64,000 nt of DNA. Origin: Pseudomonas nitroreducens (lineage in GTDB: Bacteria > Pseudomonadota > Gammaproteobacteria > Pseudomonadales > Pseudomonadaceae). The position numbers were made by a program, and so were the translations under genes. The notes beneath the pieces were generated by a model. The model saw only the letters and a list, made by a program, of their open reading frames with translations. It was not told the DNA's origin and made no database searches. Shown piece by piece: positions 19,496-28,408 of the stretch; within the stretch, counting starts at the first letter, position 1, and every line of letters begins with the position of its first letter. The stretch lies in assembly GCF_014204515.1 (NCBI RefSeq), contig NZ_JACHLI010000028.1:1-64000 (forward strand). Reading direction: 5' to 3'.

Positions 19496-20080
19496 TCAGA
19501 GCATGTACTTGCCCAGCAGCAACCCGCCCACCACCATCGCCGTCAGCAGCCCGAACGCCAGTCCCAGGCGTTTCTCGATGGCTTCGCGCAGCGCCGGGCC
19601 GGCCCAGAACAGCAGGGCGCAGGTGGCGGCGAAGCGCAGGGTGCGCGCCACGATGCTGAGGGCGATGAACAGCACCAGGTCGAGCTGGGTCACGCCGCTG
19701 GTGAGGGTGATCAGCTTGTACGGCAGCGGGGTGAAGCCGCCGCCCAGCAGCACCATCAGCCAGCCCAGTTCGTTGTAGCGCTCGGCGACCTCGGCGAAGT
19801 TTTCCTGCAGGCCGTAGAAGCCGAGAATCGCCTGGCCCACCGTCTCGAACAGCAGCAGGCCGATGAAGTAGCCGGCAATGCCGCCCAGCACCGAGCTGAC
19901 GATGCAGATTGCCGCATAGCGCCAGGCCTTGGCGCGGTTGGCCAGGACCATCGGCACCAGCAGCGCGTCGGGCGGAATGGGGAAGAACGAACTCTCGGCG
20001 AAGGTCACCCCGCCCAGCGCCAGCTCCGCCCGCGGGTGCCCCGCCAGGCGCATGGTCCAGTCGTAGAGCCGGCGCAGCAT
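19496..20080 (-). CDS. YqaA-type (DedA/VTT superfamily) membrane protein
   Basis: 194 residues with about four to five membrane segments. It carries the family pattern FAESSFFPIPPDALLVPMVL near residue 28 and GGGFTPLPYKLITLTSGV near residue 112, which resemble the re-entrant motifs of VTT/DedA-fold lipid transporters. It starts 4 bp after the stop of the Kef-type antiporter gene, so the two are co-transcribed. A role in membrane lipid movement or envelope homeostasis is family-based only. Confidence 0.82.
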   Translation of the reverse strand: MLRRLYDWTMRLAGHPRAELALGGVTFAESSFFPIPPDALLVPMVLANRAKAWRYAAICIVSSVLGGIAGYFIGLLLFETVGQAILGFYGLQENFAEVAERYNELGWLMVLLGGGFTPLPYKLITLTSGVTQLDLVLFIALSIVARTLRFAATCALLFWAGPALREAIEKRLGLAFGLLTAMVVGGLLLGKYML

Positions 20081-20084
20081 GGCG

Positions 20085-21788
20085 TCAGGCCGACTGCGGC
20101 AGGTGGTCGTCGCTGGGCACCGTGGCGGCGTCCTCGCGTTCGACCCGCTCGACCATGCCGCGGGCGATCTCGCGCTCGCCCATGATCACCAGGTTGGCGC
20201 CGTTCTGCTCCAGGTAGTCCACCTCGGCGTCGAAGTGCGCGCGGGCGATGATGTCCAGGTTCGGGTTGATCGCCCGCGCATGGCTGGCGATGGTGCCGGC
20301 CTCGAAACCGTTGGGAATGGCGATCAGCAGCCAGCGCGCCGAGGTGATGTTGGCCTGGGCCAGTACCTCGGGATTGGCGGCGTTGCCCACCACCACGCAG
20401 AGGCCGTGCTCGCGCAGCTCGGCGGCCTTCTCGCGCTTGTCCTCGATCACCACCACCGGCACCTTGTCCTTGCGCAGGCGCTCGCTCACCAGCGCGCCGA
20501 CGCGACCATGGCCGATGAGGATCGCGTGGTTCTCTTCCAGCACCGGCGGCGGCAGGTCCTGGGCTTCCACCTGGACCACGCCGGGGTCGCTTTCGGCCTT
20601 CTGCTCCTGGCGCGCCTGCAGGCGGTCGATGGCGATGAACAGCAGCGGGTTGACCAGGATCGACAGGATCGCGCCGGCCAGCACCAGGTCGCGGCCCGCT
20701 TCGGGCAACAGGTTCAGGGTCACGCCCAGGCCGACCAGGATGAAGGAGAACTCGCCGATCTGCGCCAGGCTGGCGGCGATGGTCAGCGCGGTGCTGTTGG
20801 GGTGGCCGAACATGCGCACGATGACATAGGCCGCCACCGACTTGCCGAAGACGATGACCAGGAAGGTCGCCAGCACCGGCAGCGGCTCCTGGATCAGGAT
20901 CGCCGGATTGAACAGCATGCCGACGGAGACGAAGAACAGCACGGCGAAGGCGTCGCGCAGCGGCAACGAATTCTCGGCGGCTTCGTGGCTGAGCTCGGAC
21001 TCGTTGAGGATCATCCCGGCGAAGAACGCGCCGAGGGCGAACGACACCCCGAAGATCACCGCCGAGCCGTAGGCGATACCCAGCGCGATGGCCAGCACGG
21101 CCAGGGTGAACAGCTCGCGCGAGCCGGTCTTGGCCACCCGCTCCAGCACCCAGGGTACGAAGCGCCGGCCGCCGAAGATCATCACCGCGACGAAGGCGGC
21201 GACCTTGCCCAGAGTCAGCAGGATCGGCATCAGCAGACCGCCGTCGCCACCGTCGGAGGTGCCGCCCAGGGAGCCGGCCAGTGCTGGCAGCAGGACCAGG
21301 GTGAGGACCATGGCGAGGTCTTCGACGATCAGCCAGCCGATGGCGATGCGGCCGCGTTTGGTGTCGATCAGCTGGCGCTGTTCCAGCGCCCGCAACAGCA
21401 CCACGGTACTGGCCACCGACAGCGCGAGGCCGAAGACCAGGCCGCCGCCGAAGTTCCAGCCCATCATCCAGGCCAGGCCGAGGCCGAGCAGGGTGGCGAC
21501 GCCGATCTGCACCACCGCGCCGGGGATGGCGATGGCCTTCACCGACAGCAGGTCTTTCAGCGAGAAGTGCAGGCCGACGCCGAACATCAGCAGGATCACG
21601 CCCAGTTCGGCGATCTCCGTGGACAGCGCCTGGTCGGCGACGTAACCGGGGGTGAAGGGGCCGGCCAGCACGCCGGCGAGCAGATAGCCCACCAGCGGCG
21701 AGATACGCAGGCGATTGGCCAGGGCGCCGAGGACGAACGCCAGCACGAAGCCGACGGCGAGGGTGGTCAGTAGCGGGGTGTGATGCAT
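20085..21788 (-). CDS. Kef-type cation:proton antiporter with RCK domain
   Basis: 567 residues. The N-terminal Na+/H+-exchanger domain (about 1-375) has 11-12 membrane segments, with SPLVGYLLAGVLAGPFTPG and LGVILLMFGVGLHFSL. A linker leads to a TrkA-N/RCK domain with the nucleotide-binding AILIGHGRVGALVSERL. It probably exports K+ in exchange for H+. A GTG at 21806 is possible, but ATG 21788 has GGAG nine bases upstream. The yqaA-like gene follows after 4 bp. KefB/KefC proper also need a KefF/G partner, which is not seen here. Confidence 0.85.
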   Translation of the reverse strand: MHHTPLLTTLAVGFVLAFVLGALANRLRISPLVGYLLAGVLAGPFTPGYVADQALSTEIAELGVILLMFGVGLHFSLKDLLSVKAIAIPGAVVQIGVATLLGLGLAWMMGWNFGGGLVFGLALSVASTVVLLRALEQRQLIDTKRGRIAIGWLIVEDLAMVLTLVLLPALAGSLGGTSDGGDGGLLMPILLTLGKVAAFVAVMIFGGRRFVPWVLERVAKTGSRELFTLAVLAIALGIAYGSAVIFGVSFALGAFFAGMILNESELSHEAAENSLPLRDAFAVLFFVSVGMLFNPAILIQEPLPVLATFLVIVFGKSVAAYVIVRMFGHPNSTALTIAASLAQIGEFSFILVGLGVTLNLLPEAGRDLVLAGAILSILVNPLLFIAIDRLQARQEQKAESDPGVVQVEAQDLPPPVLEENHAILIGHGRVGALVSERLRKDKVPVVVIEDKREKAAELREHGLCVVVGNAANPEVLAQANITSARWLLIAIPNGFEAGTIASHARAINPNLDIIARAHFDAEVDYLEQNGANLVIMGEREIARGMVERVEREDAATVPSDDHLPQSA

Positions 21789-21997
21789 GGTCTGGGCTCC
21801 GGGCACTCAGGGAGCGACCGGACTGCGCATCAGCACCGGGTCGCTCGACGGTGGGTCACGGGGGCAAACCCGCGTATGAAAAGTTTAGGCGTAGTAATGA
21901 ATTCCTACCTTGCTTTCACGCAAGGGTAACCTGTTGACGCATCGGGGAATTTCTTCGACACGCGAGATTTCTTTTCAGGAAATGTCGCGAACGTCCG

Positions 21998-22450
21998 TCA
22001 TTCGTCGCGAAGCTCTTTGTAGCGCTGTTCCAGCTCCTGGCGAATCTGCCGACGTTGCTGCGCCTGGGCGAAGCGGCGTTTCTCGTCCCTGGTCTGCGGA
22101 TCGAGCTGCGGCACGACGATCGGCTTGCGGTCGTCGTCCAGCGCCACCATGGTGAAGAAGCAGCTGTTGGTGTGGCGCACGGATTTCTCGCGGATGTTCT
22201 CGGTGACCACTTTCACGCCGATCTCCATGGAGGTGCGGCCGGTGTAGTTCACCGAAGCGAGGAAGGTGACCAGTTCGCCGACGTGGATCGGCTCGCGGAA
22301 GATCACCTGGTCCACCGACAGGGTCACCACGTAGTAGCCGGCGAAACGGCTGGCGCAGGCGTAGGCGACTTCGTCGAGGTATTTGAGCAGGGTGCCACCG
22401 TGGACATTGCCGGAGAAGTTGGCCATGTCGGGGGTCATCAGGACGGTCAT
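21998..22450 (-). CDS. Hotdog-fold acyl-CoA thioesterase (YciA/BACH-like)
   Basis: 150 residues, single hotdog domain. TPDMANFSGNVHGGTLLKYLDEVAYACA holds the conserved core (20-residue part shown in NFSGNVHGGTLLKYLDEVAY), followed by FREPIHVGELVTFLASVNYTG. These enzymes hydrolyse acyl-CoA to free acid and CoA in the cytosol. No better start lies upstream in frame: the preceding codons contain only an ATT. The C-terminus is charged and probably helical. The substrate range is unknown. Confidence 0.85.
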   Translation of the reverse strand: MTVLMTPDMANFSGNVHGGTLLKYLDEVAYACASRFAGYYVVTLSVDQVIFREPIHVGELVTFLASVNYTGRTSMEIGVKVVTENIREKSVRHTNSCFFTMVALDDDRKPIVVPQLDPQTRDEKRRFAQAQQRRQIRQELEQRYKELRDE

Positions 22451-22635
22451 GCTGAGCTGGTGGTTGCCAGGTTCAATGGAATTCTCTTCGGAATCATCTT
22501 GGGAAAAGGAAAGGGCCTAACTCTGGACAACCAAAGCGCGGCGGGCGACACAGTTTTTTCTATACCGCCGATTGGCGCCACGCACCAGTAGACCCTTCTC
22601 CAGTGGCGCATCCGCCGTTCGATCAACGCCCCGCA

Positions 22636-22664
22636 ACGAAAACGGGCGACCCCTGGCCGCCCGT
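22636..22664 (-). terminator. Terminator of the SDR gene at 22681
   Basis: Minus-strand stem ACGGGCG / CGCCCGT followed by TTTTCGTT, about 17 bases after the SDR stop. Confidence 0.75.
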
Positions 22665-22680
22665 TCGCGTATCTGTCGGC

Positions 22681-23439
22681 TCAGCGCCCGGCGGAAAGAC
22701 CGAAGTCGATGGCCAGGTCCGCGCCGGTGATGGCTTCGGATTCCGGCTTGCACAGGTACCAGACCAGCTCGGCGACTTCTTCCGGACGGATGAAGCGCGC
22801 CACCTTGCCCTGTGGATAATCCTTCAGCAGTCCGAGTTTGTAGGCCGCCGGATTGCCCTGGCCGTAGCGTTCGGCCTGGTAGTCGAGCATCGGCGTGGCG
22901 ATGTCGGCGGGGGAGATGGCATTGACCCGCACGCCGGACTCGGCCAGTTCCAGCGCCAGGGTGCGGGTGAGCATGGTCAGCGCCGCCTTGCTCGCACAGT
23001 AGGCTGCCGAACCGCGATAGGCCTGGCGGCCGGAATCGCTGGAGATGTTGACGATGCAGCCGCGGTTTTCCTTCAGGTACGGCGTCGCGGCCTGGCACAT
23101 GTAGAAGGCGGCCTTGAGGTTCACCCCCATGACCAGATCGAAGTCGTCTTCGTTGAAGTCCTCCACCGGGCCTTCGCGCCAGACGCCGGCGGCGTTCACC
23201 AGGGCGTCCAGGCGACCGGTGCGGGCGAGGATGTCGGAGACCAGGCTGTGGCAGTGGTCGGCCCGTCGCAGGTCACCGACGGCGGTGGCGTCCAGCGGCA
23301 CCTGGGCGTTGAGCGCATGCAGGCCGGCTTTGTCCACATCGGTGGCGGCGATGCGCCAGTGGCTTTGGGCGAAACGTTTGGCGATGGCTTTTCCGAGGCC
23401 ACCGGCGGCGCCGGTGATCAGTACGACAGGAGTGCTCAT
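22681..23439 (-). CDS. Short-chain dehydrogenase/reductase
   Basis: 252 residues, classical SDR. The NAD(P) glycine motif is TGAAGGLGKAIAKRF; NAAG lies in LVNAAGVW; the active site is IVNISSDSGRQ with YCASK. The Asp in AATDVDKAG after beta-2 suggests NAD(H) over NADP(H). It is transcribed alone, with a terminator just downstream. Its neighbours on the same strand (ligase, aminotransferase) suggest amine or amino-acid catabolism, but the substrate is unknown. Confidence 0.88.
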   Translation of the reverse strand: MSTPVVLITGAAGGLGKAIAKRFAQSHWRIAATDVDKAGLHALNAQVPLDATAVGDLRRADHCHSLVSDILARTGRLDALVNAAGVWREGPVEDFNEDDFDLVMGVNLKAAFYMCQAATPYLKENRGCIVNISSDSGRQAYRGSAAYCASKAALTMLTRTLALELAESGVRVNAISPADIATPMLDYQAERYGQGNPAAYKLGLLKDYPQGKVARFIRPEEVAELVWYLCKPESEAITGADLAIDFGLSAGR

Positions 23440-23637
23440 TGTCTACGGGTTCTCCCTGCCTGAGAGAGGACGGCGGCCGGCAGGCAGTCCGGCGGGCGCC
23501 GATTCGATCAGGGGCGCTCAAGCGCCCCGTGCCATTACAGACCAAGAAAAGACCAGATTCTTCAGTCTGACAGGGTAAATTTTTCGTAAGTCTTTTGCGT
23601 GTCGGCGGGTGAGTTGAGCGGCTCGAGGATCAAGAGC

Positions 23638-23765
23638 CCCTCACCCTACCCCTGGCTGCGCGCCCCGCTCCTGAGGGAGAGGGGACTGATCGGAGCAGGA
23701 TGACACCGAATTATCAGCCGGCACGGACGGCTCCCTCTCCCGCTGGGAGAGGGCTGGGGTGAGGG
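23638..23765. repeat. Type B repeat pair with a 14-nt insert
   Basis: The left unit is interrupted at 23654-23667 by GGCTGCGCGCCCCG, the reverse complement of the insert at 52647. The inner segment shares TCAGCCGGCACGGAC with the copy at 10131. The gap 23440-23795 holds this array and a T-less hairpin at 23511-23528, and no gene. Confidence 0.75.
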
Positions 23766-23795
23766 AATGCCCCGGCACCGCACCCGTGCTGCCGA

Positions 23796-25163
23796 TCAAG
23801 CGTGATGCAGATACCAGCGCCAATCCTGCTCGCCCACCTCGCCCATGAACTGGCGGAACTCTTCCCACTTGATCGCCAGGAACACCTTGAGGAATTCCTC
23901 GCCCAGCGCCTCGCGGGCCCAAGTGGAAGCCTCCAGCGCGCGCAGCGCGGTGAGCCAGTCGGTGGGGAGGAACTCGGTGGCCTGTTCGTAGCCGTTGCCG
24001 ACGATGGGCGCGCCCGGGTCGATCTGCTCGCGGATGCCTTCGTGGATGGCTGCGAGGATTGCCGCTGCAGCGAGATACGGGTTGGCGTCGGCGCCGCAGA
24101 TGCGGTGTTCGATGTGCCGGCTCTTTGCCGGGCCTCCGGGCACGCGGAACGACACGGTGCGGTTGTTCACGCCCCAGCTCTTGGCCAGCGGCGCGTAGCT
24201 GTTGGCCTGGAAGCGGCGGAAGGAGTTGGCGTTGGGGCAGAAGATCGCCAGGGAATCCAGCAGGCGCGCCATCATGCCGCCGATGGAGTGGCGCAGCAGC
24301 GGCGTGCCATGAATGTCTTCGCTGGCGTAGAGGTTGTTGCCCTGCTCGTCGGCGAGGCTGACGTGCAGGTGCATGCCGGAACCGGCGCGGTCGCCGAACG
24401 GCTTGGCCATGAAGCAGGCCTGCAGCCCGTGCTTGTTCGCCACGCCCTTCACCAGGCGCTTGTAGCGCACGCCTTCGTCGATGGCCTGCATGACGTCGAA
24501 GCGGTGCTCCAGGGTCAGTTCGACCTGGCCCGGCGCGTACTCGGAGATCGCCGTACGCACCGGCAGGCCCTGGACTTCGCAGGCGGCGTAGAGGTCGTCG
24601 AGGAACGGCTGCAGCTGCTCCAGCTCATAGACGCCATAGACCTGCGGTGCCTCCGGGCGGATGCCGTTCATCTGCAGTGCCGGCTGCGGACGGCCGTTGG
24701 CGTCGCGCTGCTTGTCCAGCAGGTAGAACTCCAGCTCCACCGCCATCACCGGGTGGAAACCGTCGGCCTTGAGCCGGTCGACCACGCGGGACAGCGCCTG
24801 GCGCGGGTCGGCCGGGGTGGCCGGCAGGCCCTGGGTCGGGTGCATGCTCACCTGCAGCTGGCCAGTAGGGCTGGCGCGCCAGGGTTGCAGAGTCAGGCTG
24901 CCGGGCAGCGGGTAGGTCCAGCAGTCGGCGTCGGCGACTTCCCAGACCAGCCCGGTGCCCTCGACGTCCTCGCCCTGCACGGTCAGCGCGAGGATCGAGC
25001 TGGGCAGCGGGCGGCCGTTGTCGTAGATCGCCAGCAGCTCGTCGCGGTGCAGCAGCTTGCCGCGCGGGATGCCGTTGGAGTCGATGATGAACAGTTCGAT
25101 GCTGCGCACGTCCGGGTGGGCGGCGAGGAAGGCTTCGGCTTCCTGGCGATCGGCGAATTGCAT
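23796..25163 (-). CDS. Glutamine synthetase-like gamma-glutamyl ligase
   Basis: 455 residues, GS family III-like. The beta-grasp N-terminus contains IELFIIDSNGIPRGKLL, the catalytic domain has metal-binding VMAVELEFYLLDKQRD, the GAGSG-type loop FGDRAGSGMHLHVSLADEQG, and NRTVSFRVPGG / RIEHRICGADANPYLAAAA. In Pseudomonas this branch includes gamma-glutamylpolyamine synthetases (PauA/SpuI), which join glutamate to an amine as the first step of its breakdown. Position next to a class III aminotransferase and an SDR supports amine catabolism. The frame is open upstream; ATG 25163 gives the standard N-terminus. Confidence 0.85.
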   Translation of the reverse strand: MQFADRQEAEAFLAAHPDVRSIELFIIDSNGIPRGKLLHRDELLAIYDNGRPLPSSILALTVQGEDVEGTGLVWEVADADCWTYPLPGSLTLQPWRASPTGQLQVSMHPTQGLPATPADPRQALSRVVDRLKADGFHPVMAVELEFYLLDKQRDANGRPQPALQMNGIRPEAPQVYGVYELEQLQPFLDDLYAACEVQGLPVRTAISEYAPGQVELTLEHRFDVMQAIDEGVRYKRLVKGVANKHGLQACFMAKPFGDRAGSGMHLHVSLADEQGNNLYASEDIHGTPLLRHSIGGMMARLLDSLAIFCPNANSFRRFQANSYAPLAKSWGVNNRTVSFRVPGGPAKSRHIEHRICGADANPYLAAAAILAAIHEGIREQIDPGAPIVGNGYEQATEFLPTDWLTALRALEASTWAREALGEEFLKVFLAIKWEEFRQFMGEVGEQDWRWYLHHA

Positions 25164-25203
25164 GGTGGTCCTCGGTGGCGCGGTACGCCGCAGAATGCTC
25201 TGC

Positions 25204-25273
25204 GTAGGAGCGGATTCATCCGCGATCCGCCGGCAGGCGGCGAAAAACATCGCGGACGGAGTCCGCTCCTACG
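25204..25273. repeat. Type D palindromic repeat
   Basis: GTAGGAGCGGATTCATCCGCG and its opposed partner CGCGGACGGAGTCCGCTCC (shown in part) flank about 22 bp, between the aminotransferase and ligase genes. Other copies are at 43114, 62799 and 62871. Confidence 0.8.
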
Positions 25274-25285
25274 GGTTCTTTACTT

Positions 25286-26680
25286 TCAGGCCTCGCGAGC
25301 GCCGGGGATTGCCAGCAGCTCGGTGATCCCCGCATCGAGTGTCTCGATCAGGCGATCCACATCGGCCGCGGTGGTGTCCGGGCAGCACAGGGTCATGTTG
25401 TGGAACGGCGTGATCAGGATGCCGCGGTTGATCAGGTACAGGTGCAGGGCCATCTGCAGCTCGTCGTGGAAGGCCGCTTCGGCCTCGGCGCCGGTGCGCG
25501 GCGAGACGGGGCAGAACTGGAACTCGCTGCGTGCGCCCAGCTCGGTCACCGACCACTTCAGCTCATGCTTGGCGATCAGCGCGCGGAAGCCGTCGGCCAG
25601 GCGCTTGGCCAGCGGCAGCATGTGGTCGTAGGCCGCCTGGGTCATCACCTGTTCCAGGTTGGCGCGCATGCAGTGCATGGCTAGGGCGTTGGCCGAGAGG
25701 GTGGTGCCCATGCCGCTATGGCCGTGGCCATGGCTGTCTTCCTGGGCGCTCTGGCGCGAGGCGGCCATGCGCTCAGCCATTTCCGCGCTGCAGCCGAAGA
25801 TGCCGCAGGGCACGCCGCCGGCGATCGGCTTGCCGACCACGAAGAAGTCCGGGTCGAGGTTCCACAGCTTGGTGCAGCCGCCGATATTGGTGGAGATGGT
25901 GTGGGTTTCGTCGATGATCAGCAGCGATCCGTACTTGCGGGTCAGCTCGCGGCACTTCTGCATGAAGCCCGGATCGGGCAGGACCATGCCGATGTTGGTC
26001 ATCGCCGGTTCGCACAGCAGGGCGCAGACATCGCCCTGGGCCAGCGCGGCTTCCAGCGCCTCGACATCGTTGAAGGGGATGGAGCGGCTGTGCTGGGTCA
26101 GGTCGTAGGCCTGGCCGACCAGGCCGGAGCGGTGCACGGTTTCGCCGTCGCGGTAGCGCACCATCACGTCGTCGACGGTGCCGTGGTAGCAGCCGTCGAA
26201 CACCAGCAGAGTCTTGCGCTTGGTGACCGCGCGGGCCCAGCGCAGCACGTAGCGGTTGGAGTCGGTGGCGGTGGCGGTCACCTGCCAGAAGGGCAGGCCG
26301 AAGCGCGCGGCGAGCAGTTCGCCGCAGACCACGGCGTCTTCGCCGGGGAGCATGGTGGTCAGGCCGCGGGCGCCCTGTTCGGCGAGGGCGCGGGCGATCG
26401 GTGCCGGCGAGTGGCCGAACATGCTGCCGGTGTCGCCCAGGCAGAAGTCCACGTAGTCATGGCCGTCCACGTCATGGAAGCGCGCGCCCTGGGCGCGTTC
26501 GACGAACAGCGGGCAGGGCGTGGACCAGTCGGCCATCCAGTGCATCGGCACGCCGGCGTACAGCGACTTGTGCGCGCGCTCGGCCAGGGCGACGGACTTG
26601 GGGTTCTGTTCCAGGAAGCGCTGGCGCTCACGGGCGGTGAAAAGATCCACGGCCGGTTGGGCGATTCCGCTGGCGGTCAT
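25286..26680 (-). CDS. Class III PLP-dependent aminotransferase
   Basis: 464 residues, glutamate-1-semialdehyde aminomutase-like subgroup of class III. The substrate-domain entry FHDVDGHDYVDFCLGDTGSM, the PLP region LLIIDETHTI with the conserved Asp, and the PLP lysine in FFVVGKPIAGGVPCGIFG are visible. ATG 26680 has GAGG upstream and replaces a longer frame. It probably works with the glutamine-synthetase-like ligase downstream, deaminating an amine or amino acid. Two palindromic operators lie upstream in the divergent region shared with the SDR at 26808. Confidence 0.87.
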   Translation of the reverse strand: MTASGIAQPAVDLFTARERQRFLEQNPKSVALAERAHKSLYAGVPMHWMADWSTPCPLFVERAQGARFHDVDGHDYVDFCLGDTGSMFGHSPAPIARALAEQGARGLTTMLPGEDAVVCGELLAARFGLPFWQVTATATDSNRYVLRWARAVTKRKTLLVFDGCYHGTVDDVMVRYRDGETVHRSGLVGQAYDLTQHSRSIPFNDVEALEAALAQGDVCALLCEPAMTNIGMVLPDPGFMQKCRELTRKYGSLLIIDETHTISTNIGGCTKLWNLDPDFFVVGKPIAGGVPCGIFGCSAEMAERMAASRQSAQEDSHGHGHSGMGTTLSANALAMHCMRANLEQVMTQAAYDHMLPLAKRLADGFRALIAKHELKWSVTELGARSEFQFCPVSPRTGAEAEAAFHDELQMALHLYLINRGILITPFHNMTLCCPDTTAADVDRLIETLDAGITELLAIPGAREA

Positions 26681-26716
26681 GTTGCACACCTCGTTTGTTA
26701 TTTCGCACATCTTCCA

Positions 26717-26730
26717 TTTGTGATCACAAA
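26717..26730. promoter_or_regulatory. Palindromic operator 1, probable GntR/FadR-type site
   Basis: Perfect palindrome TTTGTGATCACAAA, 37 bp upstream of the aminotransferase ATG. Its centre is exactly 63 bp (six helical turns) from that of operator 2. The GntR regulator at 27671 is the likely binder. Confidence 0.7.
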
Positions 26731-26779
26731 AATGTCAATACAGCGAATCGACTGCCTGATAATCTGCCCTGCAACGAAT

Positions 26780-26793
26780 TCTGTGATCACAGA
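26780..26793. promoter_or_regulatory. Palindromic operator 2, probable GntR/FadR-type site
   Basis: Perfect palindrome TCTGTGATCACAGA, 15 bp upstream of the SDR ATG at 26808. It shares the ten-base core TGTGATCACA with operator 1, which suits a single regulator acting on both divergent genes. Confidence 0.7.
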
Positions 26794-26807
26794 CCAAGAC
26801 GATAGCC

Positions 26808-27596
26808 ATGAACGATGTCACGAGTGAGTTCCCGTGGACCGGCCAGGTCGCCCTGGTCAGCGGCGCCGGCAGTGAGTCCGGCATCGGCTTTGCCACCGCG
26901 CGCCGGCTTGCCAGCAACGGCGTGAAGCTGCTGCTCACCGCCAGCAGCGAGCGCGTCCTGCAACGGGCGGACGAGCTTTGCGCCGAAGGTTTCGAGGCCC
27001 GCGCGCTGCCTGCGGACCTGACTAACGAGAACGACGTTGGTCAACTGGCCGACTGGGCTCAGGCGCAATGGGGAAGGGTAGACGTCCTGGTGAACAACGC
27101 CGGCATGGCCATGCAGGGCAGCCCGGAACCCTTCGCCGAACTGGCGGCGATGGACCTGGCGAGCTGGAACCTGTCGCTGGCGCGCAACCTCACCAGCGCC
27201 TTCCTGCTCACCCGCGCACTGCTGCCGGGGATGCTGCAGCGCGGCTACGGGCGCATCGTCAATGTCAGCTCCACCACCGGCGTGCGCGCCAGCAATCCGG
27301 GCGAGTCGGCCTACAGCGCGGCCAAGGCCGGGATGCTCGGCATGAGCATGGGTCTGGCGCTGGAAGTGGCGAGCCGCGGGGTGACGGTGAACAGCGTGGC
27401 GCCAGGCTGGATCGCCACCGGCTCCAGCAGCGAGGAAGAACTCCAGGCCGGACGGCGCACGCCGCTCGGCCGTTCCGGGCGACCGCAGGAGGTGGCCGCC
27501 GCCATCGCTTTCCTGGCCTCGCCCGAAGCCAGCTACATCACCGGCGAGGTGCTGGTGGTGGACGGCGGCAACTGTCTGATCGAGAACAAGGGATAA
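26808..27596 (+). CDS. Short-chain dehydrogenase/reductase
   Basis: 262 residues, classical SDR with glycine motif SGAGSESGIGFATARRL, VNNAG, NVSSTTGVRAS and YSAAK. The Ser-rich end of beta-2 (LTASSERV) suggests an NADP preference, unlike the SDR at 22681. It is divergent from the aminotransferase across two shared operators and is followed by the GntR regulator gene, so it is probably under that regulator. Substrate unknown; oxidation of a hydroxy or imino product of the aminotransferase route is possible. Confidence 0.88.
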   Translation: MNDVTSEFPWTGQVALVSGAGSESGIGFATARRLASNGVKLLLTASSERVLQRADELCAEGFEARALPADLTNENDVGQLADWAQAQWGRVDVLVNNAGMAMQGSPEPFAELAAMDLASWNLSLARNLTSAFLLTRALLPGMLQRGYGRIVNVSSTTGVRASNPGESAYSAAKAGMLGMSMGLALEVASRGVTVNSVAPGWIATGSSSEEELQAGRRTPLGRSGRPQEVAAAIAFLASPEASYITGEVLVVDGGNCLIENKG

Positions 27597-27601
27597 ACAA
27601 G

Positions 27602-27664
27602 ATGAAGCATGACTGCAGCCTGACCTTCGCCCAACTGCCGGCGCCGCCGGCCGGCCGGGAGTGA
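27602..27664 (+). CDS. Possible 20-codon leader ORF before the GntR gene
   Basis: ATG at 27602 with AAGGGA upstream; product begins MKHDCSLTFAQLPAP and ends 6 bases before the GntR start. The GGGAG that serves as ribosome binding site for the regulator lies in its last codons, so translation of the short ORF could influence regulator synthesis. No homology is recognised and it may be chance. Confidence 0.25.
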   Translation: MKHDCSLTFAQLPAPPAGRE

Positions 27665-27670
27665 TTCGCG

Positions 27671-28336
27671 ATGGCCGACAACCTTCAGGAACAGCTGTAC
27701 CAGAACCTGCGCCAGGCCCTGCTGACCGGGCGCTTCCAGCCCGGCGAGCGGCTGAAGATCCGCGACCTGGCCGATCAGTGGGGCACCAGTCCGATGCCGG
27801 TGCGCGCCGCCCTGCAGCGGCTGGTGGCCGAGGGCGCGCTGGAGGGCGAGCCGCAGCGCTCGCTGCGGGTGCCGGTGATGACCCGCGAGCGCTACCTGCA
27901 GATCCTGCAGGTGCGGCAATCCCTGGAGGGGTTGGCCGTGGAAGATGCGGCCCGGCACCTGAAGCCCGCCGACCTCGAAGTGTTGCGCGATTGCACCGAA
28001 CGCATGGAAACCGCGCTGAACGGCCGCGACGTCCAGGGCTACCTGGAAGCCAACAGCCTGTTCCACCTGACCCTCTACCGCGCCTGCGGCAACCCCACGC
28101 TGCTGCGCATGATCGAGGCGCTGTGGCTGCAGGTCGGGCCGTTCTTCAACCGGCTGTTCACCGAGGCCGACCTGTCGCTGCGCCTCAACGATTTCCACGA
28201 AGACACCCTGCAGGCGCTGGAGCGCGGCGATGGCGCGGGCGCGCGCCGGGCCATCGAACAGGACCTGGGCTATTGCGGGCAATACCTGCTCAACCTGCTG
28301 GAGCTGGAAAGCGGAGGAAGGCTGGGCGCCCGCTGA
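27671..28336 (+). CDS. GntR-family regulator, FadR/FCD subfamily
   Basis: 221 residues. The N-terminal winged HTH has LTGRFQPGERLKIRDLADQW and TSPMPVRAALQRLVAEG, and the C-terminal FCD domain is all-helical with His residues in NSLFHLTLYRACGNP and NDFHEDTLQAL that usually bind a metal with the effector. It should bind the two TGTGATCACA palindromes in the aminotransferase/SDR intergenic region and repress or activate both until an amine- or acid-type effector appears. Regulation of those targets is inferred from proximity and site type. Confidence 0.88.
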   Translation: MADNLQEQLYQNLRQALLTGRFQPGERLKIRDLADQWGTSPMPVRAALQRLVAEGALEGEPQRSLRVPVMTRERYLQILQVRQSLEGLAVEDAARHLKPADLEVLRDCTERMETALNGRDVQGYLEANSLFHLTLYRACGNPTLLRMIEALWLQVGPFFNRLFTEADLSLRLNDFHEDTLQALERGDGAGARRAIEQDLGYCGQYLLNLLELESGGRLGAR

Positions 28337-28408
28337 GTCGCCAGGATCGTTTGGCGATTTCGGAATTGGCTCGGCTGCCAATCAGATGCGTCTGCTAGGA
28401 AACACGGG

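Noticed and set aside
23511..23528. GGGGCGCT-CA-AGCGCCCC hairpin as a terminator
   Set aside because: A perfect 8-bp stem but no T-run on either side; it lies upstream of the SDR start on the minus strand, so a terminator role is not supported.
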